Assembly: GCA_029261295.1 (NCBI GenBank) | Contig: JAJDBP010000033.1 | Span: 1-64,000, forward strand | Reading direction: 5' to 3' | DNA length: 64,000 nt | From: Nitrospirales bacterium | GTDB taxonomy: Bacteria > Nitrospirota > Nitrospiria > Nitrospirales > UBA8639 | Part shown: positions 17,359 to 25,796 of the stretch, one piece after another | Layout: every line of letters begins with the position of its first letter | How positions within the stretch are numbered: position 1 is the stretch's first letter | Notes under the pieces: generated by a model | Databases searched by the model: none | Told to the model about the DNA's origin: nothing | What the model saw: the letters and a program-made list of their open reading frames with translations, nothing else | Position numbers and translations under genes: made by a program

Positions 17359-18579
17359 ATGTTTTCACTTTCTGATGATGAACTGTCTGCGATCAACATT
17401 AAAGTTGTTGGTGTAGGTGGTGCCGGTTGTAATGCGGTCAATACGATGATTGAATCGGGTCTGAGCCGAGTTGAATTTGCGGTAGCCAATACGGATTTGC
17501 AGGCGTTGGGGCGTTCGATGGCTTCCTACAAAATTCAACTGGGCCCTGAACGCGCTCGAGGGCTGGGCGCTGGTGCACGGCCTGAGGTCGGTAAAGAGTC
17601 AGCCATAGAAAGCGAGACTCAAATTCGTGATGCGCTAGAAGGGGCAGACATGGTGTTTGTCACGGCTGGAATGGGTGGCGGCACCGGCACAGGTGCAGCT
17701 CCAGTCGCGGCCAAAATTGCTCGTGAACTTGGGATCCTGACCGTGGGCGTGGTGACTAAACCTTTTCAATATGAAGGAAATCGTCGCGCCAGCTTTGCAG
17801 AAGAAGGCATTCGGGAATTGAAAAAACATGTGGACTCACTGTTGATCATCCCCAATCAAAAACTTTTAGGGTTGGTCGATAAAAATACCCCGCTGCTAGA
17901 GGCCTTTAAGATTGCCGATGATGTTTTGCGACAAGCGATTCAGGGTATCTCGGATGTGATTACGACTCCAGGTTTAGTGAATGTAGACTTTGCGGATGTT
18001 CGAACGGTGATGGGCTATTCTGGTCGGGCGGTCATGGGAATGGGCAGTGGACATGGTCCGACTCGGGCTGAAGAAGCCGCCAAGTTGGCTATTGCCAGTC
18101 CGTTGTTGGAAGACGGCAGCGTGGAAGGCGCGAGAGGGCTCTTGCTGAACATTACCGGCGGGCCTAGCATGACATTGCATGAAGTGAATGAAGCTTGCAA
18201 TATTGCAAGGGATGCAGCTGACCCCCAGGCTAATATTATTGTGGGCCAGGTGATTAACCCAGAAATGGGTGAAGAATTAACGGTGACCGTAATCGCCACT
18301 GGATTTGAACAAGCCGAATCGGTGTTGCGTTTTCCAAGTGCGCACCAACCCACACTTGTGGTGGAACCCGTGAAGGCTCCGACCTTGGTTTCTGTAGGTG
18401 TCGATAATGGTGGAGACACTGGCACGGATGATATGGATCGTCCTACCTACCTGCGTCGGCAAGCTGCGGCACGAAAGGCCACCGAAAATGGCAACGGGAA
18501 TGGCAATGGCAACGGGAGTTTATTAGTGGATGATGATTGGGATGTTCCGACATTTTTGCGAAAAAAAACTGATAGCTAG
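17359..18579 (+). CDS. ftsZ: Cell division GTPase FtsZ
   Basis: FtsZ is the tubulin-like GTPase that forms the division ring. From ATG 17359, chosen because AAGGAGG lies seven bases upstream, it has 406 residues; an in-frame ATG at 17338 would add seven. The N-terminal [12 protein letters not shown] and the GTP-binding GGGTGTG at 106-112 are intact, as is the [11 protein letters not shown] catalytic loop region. The tail is unusual: two FtsZ-peptide-like motifs, PTYLRRQ (about 362-368) and PTFLRKK (397-403), flank a linker with five NG repeats. A CTAGAA/TTCTAG hairpin lies around the stop codon. Confidence 0.96.
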   Translation: MFSLSDDELSAINIKVVGVGGAGCNAVNTMIESGLSRVEFAVANTDLQALGRSMASYKIQLGPERARGLGAGARPEVGKESAIESETQIRDALEGADMVFVTAGMGGGTGTGAAPVAAKIARELGILTVGVVTKPFQYEGNRRASFAEEGIRELKKHVDSLLIIPNQKLLGLVDKNTPLLEAFKIADDVLRQAIQGISDVITTPGLVNVDFADVRTVMGYSGRAVMGMGSGHGPTRAEEAAKLAIASPLLEDGSVEGARGLLLNITGGPSMTLHEVNEACNIARDAADPQANIIVGQVINPEMGEELTVTVIATGFEQAESVLRFPSAHQPTLVVEPVKAPTLVSVGVDNGGDTGTDDMDRPTYLRRQAAARKATENGNGNGNGNGSLLVDDDWDVPTFLRKKTDS

Positions 18580-18615
18580 AATCTAGTTTCTAGGGATAGC
18601 GGAAAGGTTGTCTCT

Positions 18616-19362
18616 GTGAGCCCTGTGTTGTCCGATTGCGGATTCACTAGTGATGTGATTTCCATTGATCATTTCTTTGGCACCCGTCAAGGGCCAACTG
18701 GAGTGCAGGGTTCGATTCAATTAGGAGAAGTGACCAGCGGATTACCCTCGTTTCCTCTTATTGCTAGTTTGAAGCAAATCCATAGTACGAAGATTGTGGT
18801 CTTCGATAGCCCGGTTGAGCCCGGGGTGATGCTCGATGGTGAAGGAGATGCCTTACTCACCAATCAACCGGAACTCTTGTTGGTTGTTCGGACGGCTGAT
18901 TGTGTTCCGGTTTTGTTGGTTGACCGTAAAATTGGAGTGATCGGCGCCATTCACGCAGGTTGGCGAGGCGCCGTTGGGGGCATAGTGCCCAAGGCTATTC
19001 AAACCTGCGTGGAACGATTTGGTTCAGACCTGACTCACCTACATGTGGCAATTGGGCCTTCCATTGGTCCTTGTTGTTATGAAGTCGATGCCCCAGTAAT
19101 TAGTCCGCTGAGAACGAACTATCCCGATTGGGTTGGAGTGCTTCAGGAAACTACAACCAACAAAGGCATGTTAGATCTCAAGAAATTGATTTGGCATCAA
19201 GTACTTGCCAGTGGGATATCTGAGGAACGAGTTGAACGAATAGAACAGTGTACCCATTGTCGTGACGACCTATTTTTCTCTTACCGTCGAGAGGGAAAAG
19301 TGAACGGAACGATGATGAGTGGGATTATGTTGTCAGCAGAAATAGTTTCAAATACGTCCTGA
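18616..19362 (+). CDS. pgeF: Purine nucleoside phosphorylase PgeF / YfiH-type multicopper-like protein
   Basis: The 248-residue protein belongs to the YfiH (DUF152, laccase-domain) family, reported to act as a purine nucleoside phosphorylase and as a factor limiting peptidoglycan precursor errors. Seen motifs are SLKQIHSTKIVV with the metal-binding His, RTADCVPVLL, IHAGWRGAVGG and IGPSIGPCCYEV, with the conserved His and Cys metal ligands. Start is GTG 18616. Genes of this family commonly follow ftsZ, which supports the call. Confidence 0.9.
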   Translation: MSPVLSDCGFTSDVISIDHFFGTRQGPTGVQGSIQLGEVTSGLPSFPLIASLKQIHSTKIVVFDSPVEPGVMLDGEGDALLTNQPELLLVVRTADCVPVLLVDRKIGVIGAIHAGWRGAVGGIVPKAIQTCVERFGSDLTHLHVAIGPSIGPCCYEVDAPVISPLRTNYPDWVGVLQETTTNKGMLDLKKLIWHQVLASGISEERVERIEQCTHCRDDLFFSYRREGKVNGTMMSGIMLSAEIVSNTS

Positions 19363-19473
19363 AAAGTTAGCAGGAGGCCGATAGATCCGGGTCTTGTGCT
19401 CTCTATCCTATTGGCGTCATCTGAGCCTGTGACTTAAGGGACGTTCCCATTTACAATATCCTGTGAAAGATAC

Positions 19474-20193
19474 GTGTCCTCGATGGAAGAAACATCGTGT
19501 TCTCGGAATATTGCTGAGAATGTGCAGCACGTTCGAGTAGGTATTCGCCAGGCGATTTCCCGTGCGGGTCGAGACTCGTCCAGTGTTCAATTGGTGGCGG
19601 CATCCAAGACGGTCGCATCAGACGTATTGCTTGAAGCCTATGTGGCCGGTGTGCGAATTTTCGGGGAAAACAGGCTTCAGGAAGCCCAAGAAAAAATGCC
19701 TGTTCTTGGTTCACGTCAGGGGCTGAACTGGCATTTTATTGGACGCATGCAAAGCCGAAAGTTGAAAGATATTGTTGGGAAATTTTCTCTGCTCCATTCC
19801 GTGGAGAGTGTCGAACAAGCTGGTAGCATTGATACCTTGGCAAAAAAAATGGGGATACAACAAGCGATACTTCTTGAGGTGAACCTGTCAGGGGAAAAGA
19901 CAAAGGGCGGTTTTGACTGCACTGATTTACAAGGAGCCCTAGAGCAAATTGCAAAGTTTCCACACGTTGCCATCAAAGGGTTGATGACTCTTCCTCCATA
20001 TAGTGAGAATCCTGAGGGTTCCAGGCCGTATTTTTCGCAGCTGCGCGAAATGCGGGAATCTCTTGCTCGAATCCCCGCGAAGGGAAGGATTGAAGAACTC
20101 TCGATGGGTATGTCGCATGACTATGAGGTGGCTATCGAGGAGGGGGCTACGATGGTACGAGTGGGCACAGCAATATTTGGGAAGAGAAGTTAA
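19474..20193 (+). CDS. PLP homeostasis protein (YggS/PROSC family)
   Basis: This 239-residue protein is a pyridoxal-phosphate-binding barrel related to alanine racemase but lacking its second domain. The PLP lysine is in LVAASKTV, followed by FGENRLQEAQEK, WHFIGRMQSRK and the phosphate-binding SMGMSHDYEVAIEEG. The family balances free PLP and amino acid pools. The start is GTG 19474 or ATG 19483. It sits between pgeF and yggT; the sepF gene often found here in other bacteria is absent. Confidence 0.92.
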   Translation: MSSMEETSCSRNIAENVQHVRVGIRQAISRAGRDSSSVQLVAASKTVASDVLLEAYVAGVRIFGENRLQEAQEKMPVLGSRQGLNWHFIGRMQSRKLKDIVGKFSLLHSVESVEQAGSIDTLAKKMGIQQAILLEVNLSGEKTKGGFDCTDLQGALEQIAKFPHVAIKGLMTLPPYSENPEGSRPYFSQLREMRESLARIPAKGRIEELSMGMSHDYEVAIEEGATMVRVGTAIFGKRS

Positions 20194-20245
20194 TTCATCA
20201 GAAGAGATGACGGCTCTTATTATTAGAAGGGCATAAAGGAGTTCT

Positions 20246-20557
20246 ATGGATCTTGCCGGAAGTTTAATAGGAAATGTGCTAGAAGCCATTGCAGCGGTGT
20301 TACATACTGTTCTTGAAATTTATATGTGGGTCATCATTATTCGGGCCTTAATTTCTTGGGTCAATCCTGATCCATATAACCCCATTGTCCAATTTTTACA
20401 ACGGGTTACGGACCCGGTCCTGTATCAAATTCGGAAGCGATTAGGAATGGGAAATATGGGATTTGATTTTTCCCCGATCATTGCTATCCTATTAATTATG
20501 TTTCTGCAAATAGCCGTGGTAGGATCTTTGAAGGACTTAGCAATTCGTTTGCACTAG
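20246..20557 (+). CDS. YggT-family membrane protein
   Basis: This is a 103-residue integral membrane protein with two hydrophobic segments (about residues 12-38 and 72-97). The typical YggT motifs are IIIRALISWVNPDPYNP and RVTDPVLYQIRK. The family is often found next to division genes and has been linked to osmotic tolerance and, in chloroplast relatives, to protein and haem assembly, but a precise role here is unknown. An AAAGGAG ribosome site lies six bases before the ATG. Confidence 0.9.
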   Translation: MDLAGSLIGNVLEAIAAVLHTVLEIYMWVIIIRALISWVNPDPYNPIVQFLQRVTDPVLYQIRKRLGMGNMGFDFSPIIAILLIMFLQIAVVGSLKDLAIRLH

Positions 20558-20581
20558 GATCTACAGGGAAAGGGTGTTGTT

Positions 20582-21130
20582 ATGAGAATTACTCCATTAG
20601 ATATTCAGCATAAGGTTTTGGACACACAATGGCGGGGATATCATAAAATTCAAGTTGATCAATTTTTGGAAGAAATTGCTGAGTCAGTTGAAGAGCTCAC
20701 CAAAGAAAATTTAGTGCTGAAAGAAAAATTATCAGGCAAAGATGAAGAACTTAGTCAGCTTAAACGCGCCGAATCTACGTTGACCAGTACCTTGATTTCG
20801 ACTCAATCTTTTGTCGATCAACTTAAGAGAGGTGCACAACGTGATGCGGATCTGGTCGTAAAAGAAGCAGAACTGAAAGCTGAAGAAATTCTTTCCCAAA
20901 GTCGCTCGGAATTAGTGGAAATGCGACGGACAATTTCTGGATTACGACAGCAGCGGGCATTAGTGCTGGATCGTCTTCGTTCGACACTGAGCTCCTTCCA
21001 TCGTTTAGTTGAGGTTGAAGAAGAACCAGATGCTGCTCTTGATTCTTCATTTGAAGAACTTGAAGAATCTCCAAAACTCGAAGGCCCACAATTAGATATC
21101 GAACCCGCCTCCCATCGTGAAGCCGGATAA
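20582..21130 (+). CDS. divIVA: DivIVA-domain coiled-coil protein
   Basis: The N-terminus (about residues 1-60) has the DivIVA membrane-binding domain with RITPLDIQHKVL and the GYHKIQVDQFLEEIAE segment. Long coiled-coil regions rich in Glu, Leu and Lys follow to about residue 150, with an acidic tail. DivIVA-type proteins sense negative membrane curvature and organise pole or septum functions. At 182 residues it has typical length. Placement at the end of the dcw cluster fits a division role. Confidence 0.88.
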   Translation: MRITPLDIQHKVLDTQWRGYHKIQVDQFLEEIAESVEELTKENLVLKEKLSGKDEELSQLKRAESTLTSTLISTQSFVDQLKRGAQRDADLVVKEAELKAEEILSQSRSELVEMRRTISGLRQQRALVLDRLRSTLSSFHRLVEVEEEPDAALDSSFEELEESPKLEGPQLDIEPASHREAG

Positions 21131-21153
21131 CCCTTTCTGCCTCTCCTGAAGTT

Positions 21154-22242
21154 GTGGATCAAATCGATCCCTTTACTCAAGTACTCGCTGAAGGCGTTCA
21201 GACCGGAGTCTTCCCCGGTGCGGTGTTATTCGTACGCTGCAAAGGGCAAGTCATTTCTCATCAAGCCATAGGTCTGACCTCATCACTTTCGAATTCCCCG
21301 TTAGTTCAACTCACGACGATCTACGATCTAGCTTCTCTGACCAAACCCCTTGTGACGGTCTCTTCTCTTCTCCTCCTTATTCAGGATGGACTGTTGGATC
21401 TCTCTCACCCCTTAGGAACCCTCTTGGAAGAGACAAAAGATGTTCCTCTCGGACAGGTTTCCTTAAAAGATTTGTTGTCTCATCAAAGTGGACTTCCAGC
21501 TTGGCGGCCGTTCTATCAATCCTTTTCTCCAACCAAGTCAGCTGGGGCTGAATTTCTTCAACAACGACAACGCGGTATTTTAGAAATGATTCTTAAGGAA
21601 CCCGTCACCAGGGCCTCTTCCTCAGTGTGCGTGTATAGCGATTTGGGATATATTCTATTGGGATTCGTCGTCGAACGAATATCTGGGAAGACATTGGACG
21701 TATTTTCCCACGAACGAATATTTTTTCCGTTACAAGCGGACACATTGGTCTTTGGAATTCAAAAAGGTCAGGGTCGTGTGGACGACCTGATTGCCCCGAC
21801 GGAAGAAGATCCTTGGCGAGGTAGTTTACTCCAAGGAGAAGTGCATGATGAAAATGCCGCAGCCCTTGGTGGAGTGGCTGGGCATGCGGGATTATTTGGA
21901 ACGGCTCAAGCCGTCGGGAAAGTCACCAACGCTTGGCTGGATAGTTATCTGGGAAAGCCAAGTATCTTCCAACAGGATTTAGTCAGGCAATTTGTAGAAG
22001 CCCAAACAGGAGCGAGTTGGGCGCTGGGTTGGGATACCCCATCTCAACCCTCCACATCAGGACAATGGTTCTCTCCAGAATCTTTTGGGCATTTAGGATT
22101 TACCGGCACATCGATTTGGATTGATCCGATCAGAGAATTAGAAGTCATCTTACTGTCTAATCGCGTCCATCCCACCCGTGAGAATCAAGCCATCAATACC
22201 TTCCGTCCACGACTTCATGACGTGATTATTCAAAGGCTATAA
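21154..22242 (+). CDS. Serine hydrolase of the class C beta-lactamase family
   Basis: The 362-residue protein carries the beta-lactamase/DD-peptidase fold motifs. S-L-T-K in YDLASLTKPLV supplies the nucleophile, and Y-S-D in CVYSDLGYILLGF takes the place of the usual YxN. Late GHLGFTGTSIW is in the place of the KTG/HTG box. The family includes beta-lactamases, DD-carboxypeptidases and esterases; the real substrate cannot be told. No clear signal peptide is seen, which argues against a periplasmic lactamase. Start is GTG 21154, 24 bases after divIVA, with only a weak ribosome site. Confidence 0.8.
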   Translation: MDQIDPFTQVLAEGVQTGVFPGAVLFVRCKGQVISHQAIGLTSSLSNSPLVQLTTIYDLASLTKPLVTVSSLLLLIQDGLLDLSHPLGTLLEETKDVPLGQVSLKDLLSHQSGLPAWRPFYQSFSPTKSAGAEFLQQRQRGILEMILKEPVTRASSSVCVYSDLGYILLGFVVERISGKTLDVFSHERIFFPLQADTLVFGIQKGQGRVDDLIAPTEEDPWRGSLLQGEVHDENAAALGGVAGHAGLFGTAQAVGKVTNAWLDSYLGKPSIFQQDLVRQFVEAQTGASWALGWDTPSQPSTSGQWFSPESFGHLGFTGTSIWIDPIRELEVILLSNRVHPTRENQAINTFRPRLHDVIIQRL

Positions 22243-22282
22243 GAATTTCTTTGGACACTCCTTGTTTGATGTGTATTGGCTA

Positions 22283-22302
22283 CCTATCAAAAGGCTGATA
22301 GG
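22283..22302 (+). terminator. Hairpin after the serine hydrolase gene
   Basis: CCTATCA at 22283-22289 pairs perfectly with TGATAGG at 22296-22302 around a six-base loop, about 40 bases after the stop. Only TTGATTG follows, so the uridine tract is poor. It may weakly end dcw-cluster transcription. Confidence 0.35.
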
Positions 22303-22911
22303 TTGATTGAGGGTGTGTGTGATATGATGCCTTCTACACCAAGCCGTCTCTAGTACATCTTTTCCCTTCCTACCTCTGGCAGCCGTGTGCCAGGATCGAA
22401 TTCCTTTCCTGGTATTTTTGACACTTAAAACGGTAGTTTTTTTGGCCCTGGGGGAGTACGCGGATTGTGCTCTACGAGTCACGGTCTTGACGCTGAGAGT
22501 TGAGTGCTTGCTTGATGCTATCAGGTATGAATGGGGAGCGAGAGGAAGGTTGGGAAAGCCATGGCTTCTGAATCCCTAGTGGTATTCCCACATGGACTGC
22601 GTCTCGTCGTGTTCGCACTGCGGGAAGAGGATCAGGACTTTTGAGGTAGAGTCTTTGAGTCCCATGTTCGGGAAGAGAAAATGCTGAACTATCGGGTTAT
22701 TTCCGATGGTTTTGAAGTCGGTACATGTTTAGGATCCCAAACAAGTGCGTATCATTTTTCCATACGAGTGTATCCAGATTTTCCCGATCAAATGAAATAA
22801 CCACGGTATTTAATTTGGCGTGGTCCTATGCGAGACTTGTGAGTCTTTGTCAGGGTAGGGAGGGACGCGAATGCGAAAAAATAATGTTTATTGGGACGAA
22901 AGGAGGAATAG
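22303..22911. other. About 600-base stretch without a recognised gene
   Basis: No known gene is seen. A 31-codon frame at 22592-22687 encodes a Cys-rich peptide with a CSSCSHCGKRI segment and a last Cys, reminiscent of a zinc ribbon, but it has no clear ribosome site. Small inverted repeats occur at 22801-22823 (CCACG/CGTGG) and nearby (AGACT/AGTCT), just before the small basic protein gene. The region marks the end of the dense dcw block. Confidence 0.4.
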
Positions 22912-23190
22912 ATGAAATTAACGATGAATTGGGGTGGAAAAAGCTTTAAGCCTAAAGCCTCCGGATCTTCACAGAAAGTACGGTGGGATCTATTGGGAAT
23001 ACCTGATCCTCGAAAGAGGCCTGAACCGAAGTCGATTGAGGAAATCAGAAGGCAAGCCCAGATTATTTCCAGTGGAGGATTTCGGCAAAGTGTGCCGAGC
23101 ACGCCCGCTGTGGAGAAATCCAAACGGGTAACCCTTCCCAAGACCCAAAAGCTTGCCAAAAAGTCGAAACGAGGAAACAAAGATTCCTAA
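22912..23190 (+). CDS. Small basic hypothetical protein
   Basis: The 92-residue protein is rich in Lys, Arg, Ser and Pro and has no signal peptide or membrane segment. It begins MKLTMNWGGKSFKPKASGSS and contains WDLLGIPDPRKRPEPKSIEE. I do not recognise a family. The gene is supported by a very good AAAGGAGG ribosome site about seven bases upstream and by a terminator whose stem starts inside its last codons. The lysine-rich tail (from about residue 68) could bind nucleic acid, which is only a guess. Confidence 0.65.
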   Translation: MKLTMNWGGKSFKPKASGSSQKVRWDLLGIPDPRKRPEPKSIEEIRRQAQIISSGGFRQSVPSTPAVEKSKRVTLPKTQKLAKKSKRGNKDS

Positions 23191-23226
23191 GAGTGTGCCA
23201 ATGGGCCATGGGGAATCTTTTTTTTT
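23179..23226 (+). terminator. Rho-independent terminator overlapping the end of the small basic gene
   Basis: AAAGATTCC at 23179-23187 pairs with GGAATCTTT at 23212-23220. The loop contains a small ATGG-G-CCAT inner hairpin, and eight or nine consecutive T bases follow the stem. The left arm includes the last sense codons. This is the clearest intrinsic terminator in the window. Confidence 0.8.
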
Positions 23227-23813
23227 GCTTTCTGCGTTTAGAGGCGTTGATTTGAATAAATTGATGGGAAATAGAAGCCAATGGTGCTGGCTATTAATCG
23301 AGTCTGACCCTTAAATAAGCTAGGTGAAATGATCTTATCAGAAAAATGGGAGCCATTTAATTTCTGTTGTGTTAGCGCGCATTATTCCACTAGCTGGCAT
23401 GATTAGCATGTCTGAGAAATGCCGGGTTTCGGCCCGGCAGCCGAGGCCCTTTTCTTTTGGGGAAAGGACCCAAAACCATTAACACCCAGTTCAGCCTCAT
23501 CAGATTTAGCAGATGCGGGAAATGGGAGGCCGACCAACTCGCTCTGCTCAAACAAGGCCCGTCAATATTTGAAGAGCGTCCGCCCATTGGGCCGAACAGC
23601 AGGCGTCGGTTCGGAGAAAGGGGAACGAATAAATTTGTAGAGAATTACTTCGGTCAGGTCTAGTAATAAGGCAATCTTCTGGCAGAATAATTCGGGTTTA
23701 CCATCGGGTGATAACGCCATGGCGTATTTCAAGATCTGCCCTTAAACCTGTTGCAGATGACGCTTAGTTTATTCTTTGAATTGAATCAATCGGTTGAAGA
23801 ACCATAAAGGCTC
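23227..23813. other. 587-base gene-poor region with strong GC-rich hairpins
   Basis: No gene is convincing, although three overlapping frames of 65-73 codons exist on both strands, as expected from GC-rich non-coding DNA. Two perfect hairpins stand out: TGCCGGG-tttcgg-CCCGGCA at 23420-23439, and CCGAAC with GTTCGG at 23592-23614. The segment 23420-23640 is visibly different in base use from its AT-richer flanks. It could hold a structured RNA or the remains of a mobile repeat. Confidence 0.4.
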
Positions 23814-24542
23814 TTAAATACAAAGTTTCATGGGCTGTTGCCAAACATCATCAATATAAATAGCTTTATAATTTTCTATTCTGATTTTTGAGAGGTTTTC
23901 TGCCTTTGCCATCTGTTCATGCGAAAATTGACTTTCAAGTTCTTGAATACCTTTAGTGGCAACGGTGTATCCGCCTTCATTGGCAGCTTTCAGCCAGGCA
24001 TATGCTTCTAAAGCATTTTTTTCAGTGGCTGTATCCTTTAGATAAGCGACAGCAACCTTAAGTTGGGCTGGGCCATATCGCAATTTTGCAGCTCGGAGAA
24101 GATATTGGAATGCTTTTTCCTCGTTATGTTCGAATCCTAGGCCGTTTTGGTACATGAAACCCATGATCGAGAGGGTAATGGGTTTAATAGGTTCAAATAA
24201 GGTGCAATTCAAGTCATCAAAATTCTTTAGTACATCTTGGAAATACTTTGCAGCGATATGGTGATTTTTTTTCGTCTCCCATCCAAAAAAATAAATTCTA
24301 CCTAATCTAGCCTTTGCCAAAGTATTTCCATCGTTTGCGGCGGTAGTATACATCTCTATTGCGGCTTGTTTATTTTCATCGACACCAATTCCAAACCAAT
24401 ATCTCTCTGCTTCATTAAAGCATCCATTAGGATCTTGGAAGTTCTCACAGCTAGTTTTTTGAGGATTAATTGCACATGACATGTGCAGAAAAAGAAATCC
24501 ATAAAAACAATATGCATATTTTTTGAAACGTCGGGAACTCAT
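23814..24542 (-). CDS. Sel1-repeat exported protein, possible lipoprotein
   Basis: From ATG 24542 the protein has 242 residues. It starts with a basic segment and a hydrophobic signal (YCFYGFLFLHMSC) whose Cys could be lipidated, although the lipobox is poor. At least four Sel1-like repeats follow, marked by AERYWFGIGVDENKQAAIEM, ARLGRIYFFGW, MGFMYQNGLGFEHNEEKAFQ and AYAWLKAANEGG. Sel1 repeats form alpha-solenoid scaffolds for protein contacts. The frame continues upstream to a TTG at 24605, so the start is uncertain. It is one of few minus-strand genes and is AT-richer than its neighbours. Confidence 0.75.
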   Translation of the reverse strand: MSSRRFKKYAYCFYGFLFLHMSCAINPQKTSCENFQDPNGCFNEAERYWFGIGVDENKQAAIEMYTTAANDGNTLAKARLGRIYFFGWETKKNHHIAAKYFQDVLKNFDDLNCTLFEPIKPITLSIMGFMYQNGLGFEHNEEKAFQYLLRAAKLRYGPAQLKVAVAYLKDTATEKNALEAYAWLKAANEGGYTVATKGIQELESQFSHEQMAKAENLSKIRIENYKAIYIDDVWQQPMKLCI

Positions 24543-24617
24543 TGGGCGAGGATCTCTTTCAGGGAAAAAGATAGACCGGATTTTGAAGGAAATAGGATTA
24601 CTCAAGGAGATAGTTAC

Positions 24618-24637
24618 GATAAGTCATAAGACTTATC
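24618..24637. repeat. Perfect 8-bp inverted repeat
   Basis: GATAAGTC at 24618-24625 and GACTTATC at 24630-24637 flank a four-base ATAA loop. It lies between two minus-strand genes, about 76 bases upstream of the Sel1-repeat gene start. No T-run follows on either strand, so an operator or RNA hairpin is as likely as a terminator. Confidence 0.5.
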
Positions 24638-24687
24638 ATTTACCTTGCCATCAAAAGTCTCGCTGGCCCTGAAGCTGAGAGATGGTC

Positions 24688-25005
24688 TTAGGTATCGGAA
24701 TACTCCACCCAGGTTTCTTTTTCGGCGAGGTATTTTTGGCCTTTGAAGTTGAGGCGGGTGCGCATTTTTAAGAAGCCTAATATGCGTAGCTGATCGACAA
24801 TATCCTTGTTGGTTTCTTGTACGGTTCGGTGCACTTGCGAATCGATGGTTAGCGCTTCATACATGACTGACCCGTTGTATCCGCCTTCCACTCGTTTGAT
24901 TGGAATCAGACGATTAAAATAGCGATCGCTAGGATCGGTTCCTTCCAATTGGTGTTTTTCTACAACCGCATTTTTGACTCGAAACGATAAGGGTAAAGAG
25001 GTCAT
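24688..25005 (-). CDS. Hypothetical protein, 105 residues
   Basis: I do not recognise this protein. It has no signal peptide, membrane helix or cysteine. It mixes basic and acidic residues and includes RVEGGYNGSVMYEALTIDS and LRILGFLKMRTRLNFKGQKY, the latter reading like an amphipathic beta strand and turn. A GGAG about 11 bases before the ATG and coding-like codon use support it. It may be co-transcribed with the Sel1-repeat gene, but the inverted repeat at 24618-24637 separates them. Confidence 0.55.
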   Translation of the reverse strand: MTSLPLSFRVKNAVVEKHQLEGTDPSDRYFNRLIPIKRVEGGYNGSVMYEALTIDSQVHRTVQETNKDIVDQLRILGFLKMRTRLNFKGQKYLAEKETWVEYSDT

Positions 25006-25199
25006 AAATCTTGGCTCCGGCTAATAGAGGCTGATGAATGTTTTGGCGCAAGGGACCCATGATGGATTAAGGCCTTCACGCAAGGATTATAGGCTGCTCT
25101 GAAAGAGGCTGCAAGCCTGGTTGACTTGGGTCAGAAACCGCACGTACCCTTGGCTACGCTTAGGATAAACTACGTTAGTGAGAAAGGCGATTTGGCCAA

Positions 25200-25796
25200 A
25201 TGGATCGCGAGTCAACAGTTACCGACATTCCAATCAATCTTCCTAATAGTTTAACCGTCCTCCGTATTCTACTAGTCCCCGTTTTTGTTGGACTTTTGCT
25301 GTATGGGCACTTTGATTTGGCCCTTATCACTCTGCTCATTGCCGCCTTGACGGACGTTTTAGATGGTATGGTCGCTCGCCTAACTGACCAACGGACTCGC
25401 TTAGGGGAGTATTTGGATCCGTTGGCCGATAAACTGTTACTGATGTCGGCCATTATTACGCTTTCCGTTCTTGGCTTTATCCCTATCTGGGCCGTCATTC
25501 TCGTAGTGAGTCGCGACGCTATTTTATTAGCGGGAACCCTCGTGGCCAATTTGACCGAAACCGAAATCGATATTTCTCCTACCTCTTTGGGCAAAGGCAC
25601 CACGTTTGCCCAAATTTGTTATGTCATAGCCATCATGCTTCATGTGACTGGTCAGGTGCCTGTTTCCCTCGTAGAGCCGTTTTTGTGGGTGGTGGTGGTG
25701 CTGACGATCGCATCAGGAGTGCATTATTTATGGCGAGGTATCCAGTATTTAAATGGTTCCAATAAGAATTCGGACTCAGAGGGAACCTCACCTTGA
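25200..25796 (+). CDS. pgsA: CDP-diacylglycerol--glycerol-3-phosphate 3-phosphatidyltransferase
   Basis: PgsA makes phosphatidylglycerol phosphate in the inner membrane. The CDP-alcohol phosphatidyltransferase signature is visible as DVLDGMVARLTDQRTRLGEY followed by LDPLADKLL, with the conserved DG, AR, G and two late Asp residues. Four or more hydrophobic segments and the NLPNSLTVLRILLVPVF start are typical. At 198 residues the length is right. Its TGA stop overlaps the TTG start of pilB as TTGA, tying phospholipid synthesis to pilus motor expression. Confidence 0.92.
   Translation: MDRESTVTDIPINLPNSLTVLRILLVPVFVGLLLYGHFDLALITLLIAALTDVLDGMVARLTDQRTRLGEYLDPLADKLLLMSAIITLSVLGFIPIWAVILVVSRDAILLAGTLVANLTETEIDISPTSLGKGTTFAQICYVIAIMLHVTGQVPVSLVEPFLWVVVVLTIASGVHYLWRGIQYLNGSNKNSDSEGTSP

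Noticed and set aside
23390-23663. Three overlapping small ORFs in the gene-poor gap
   Set aside because: They lie on both strands and in several frames over GC-rich hairpins, as expected from non-coding sequence.
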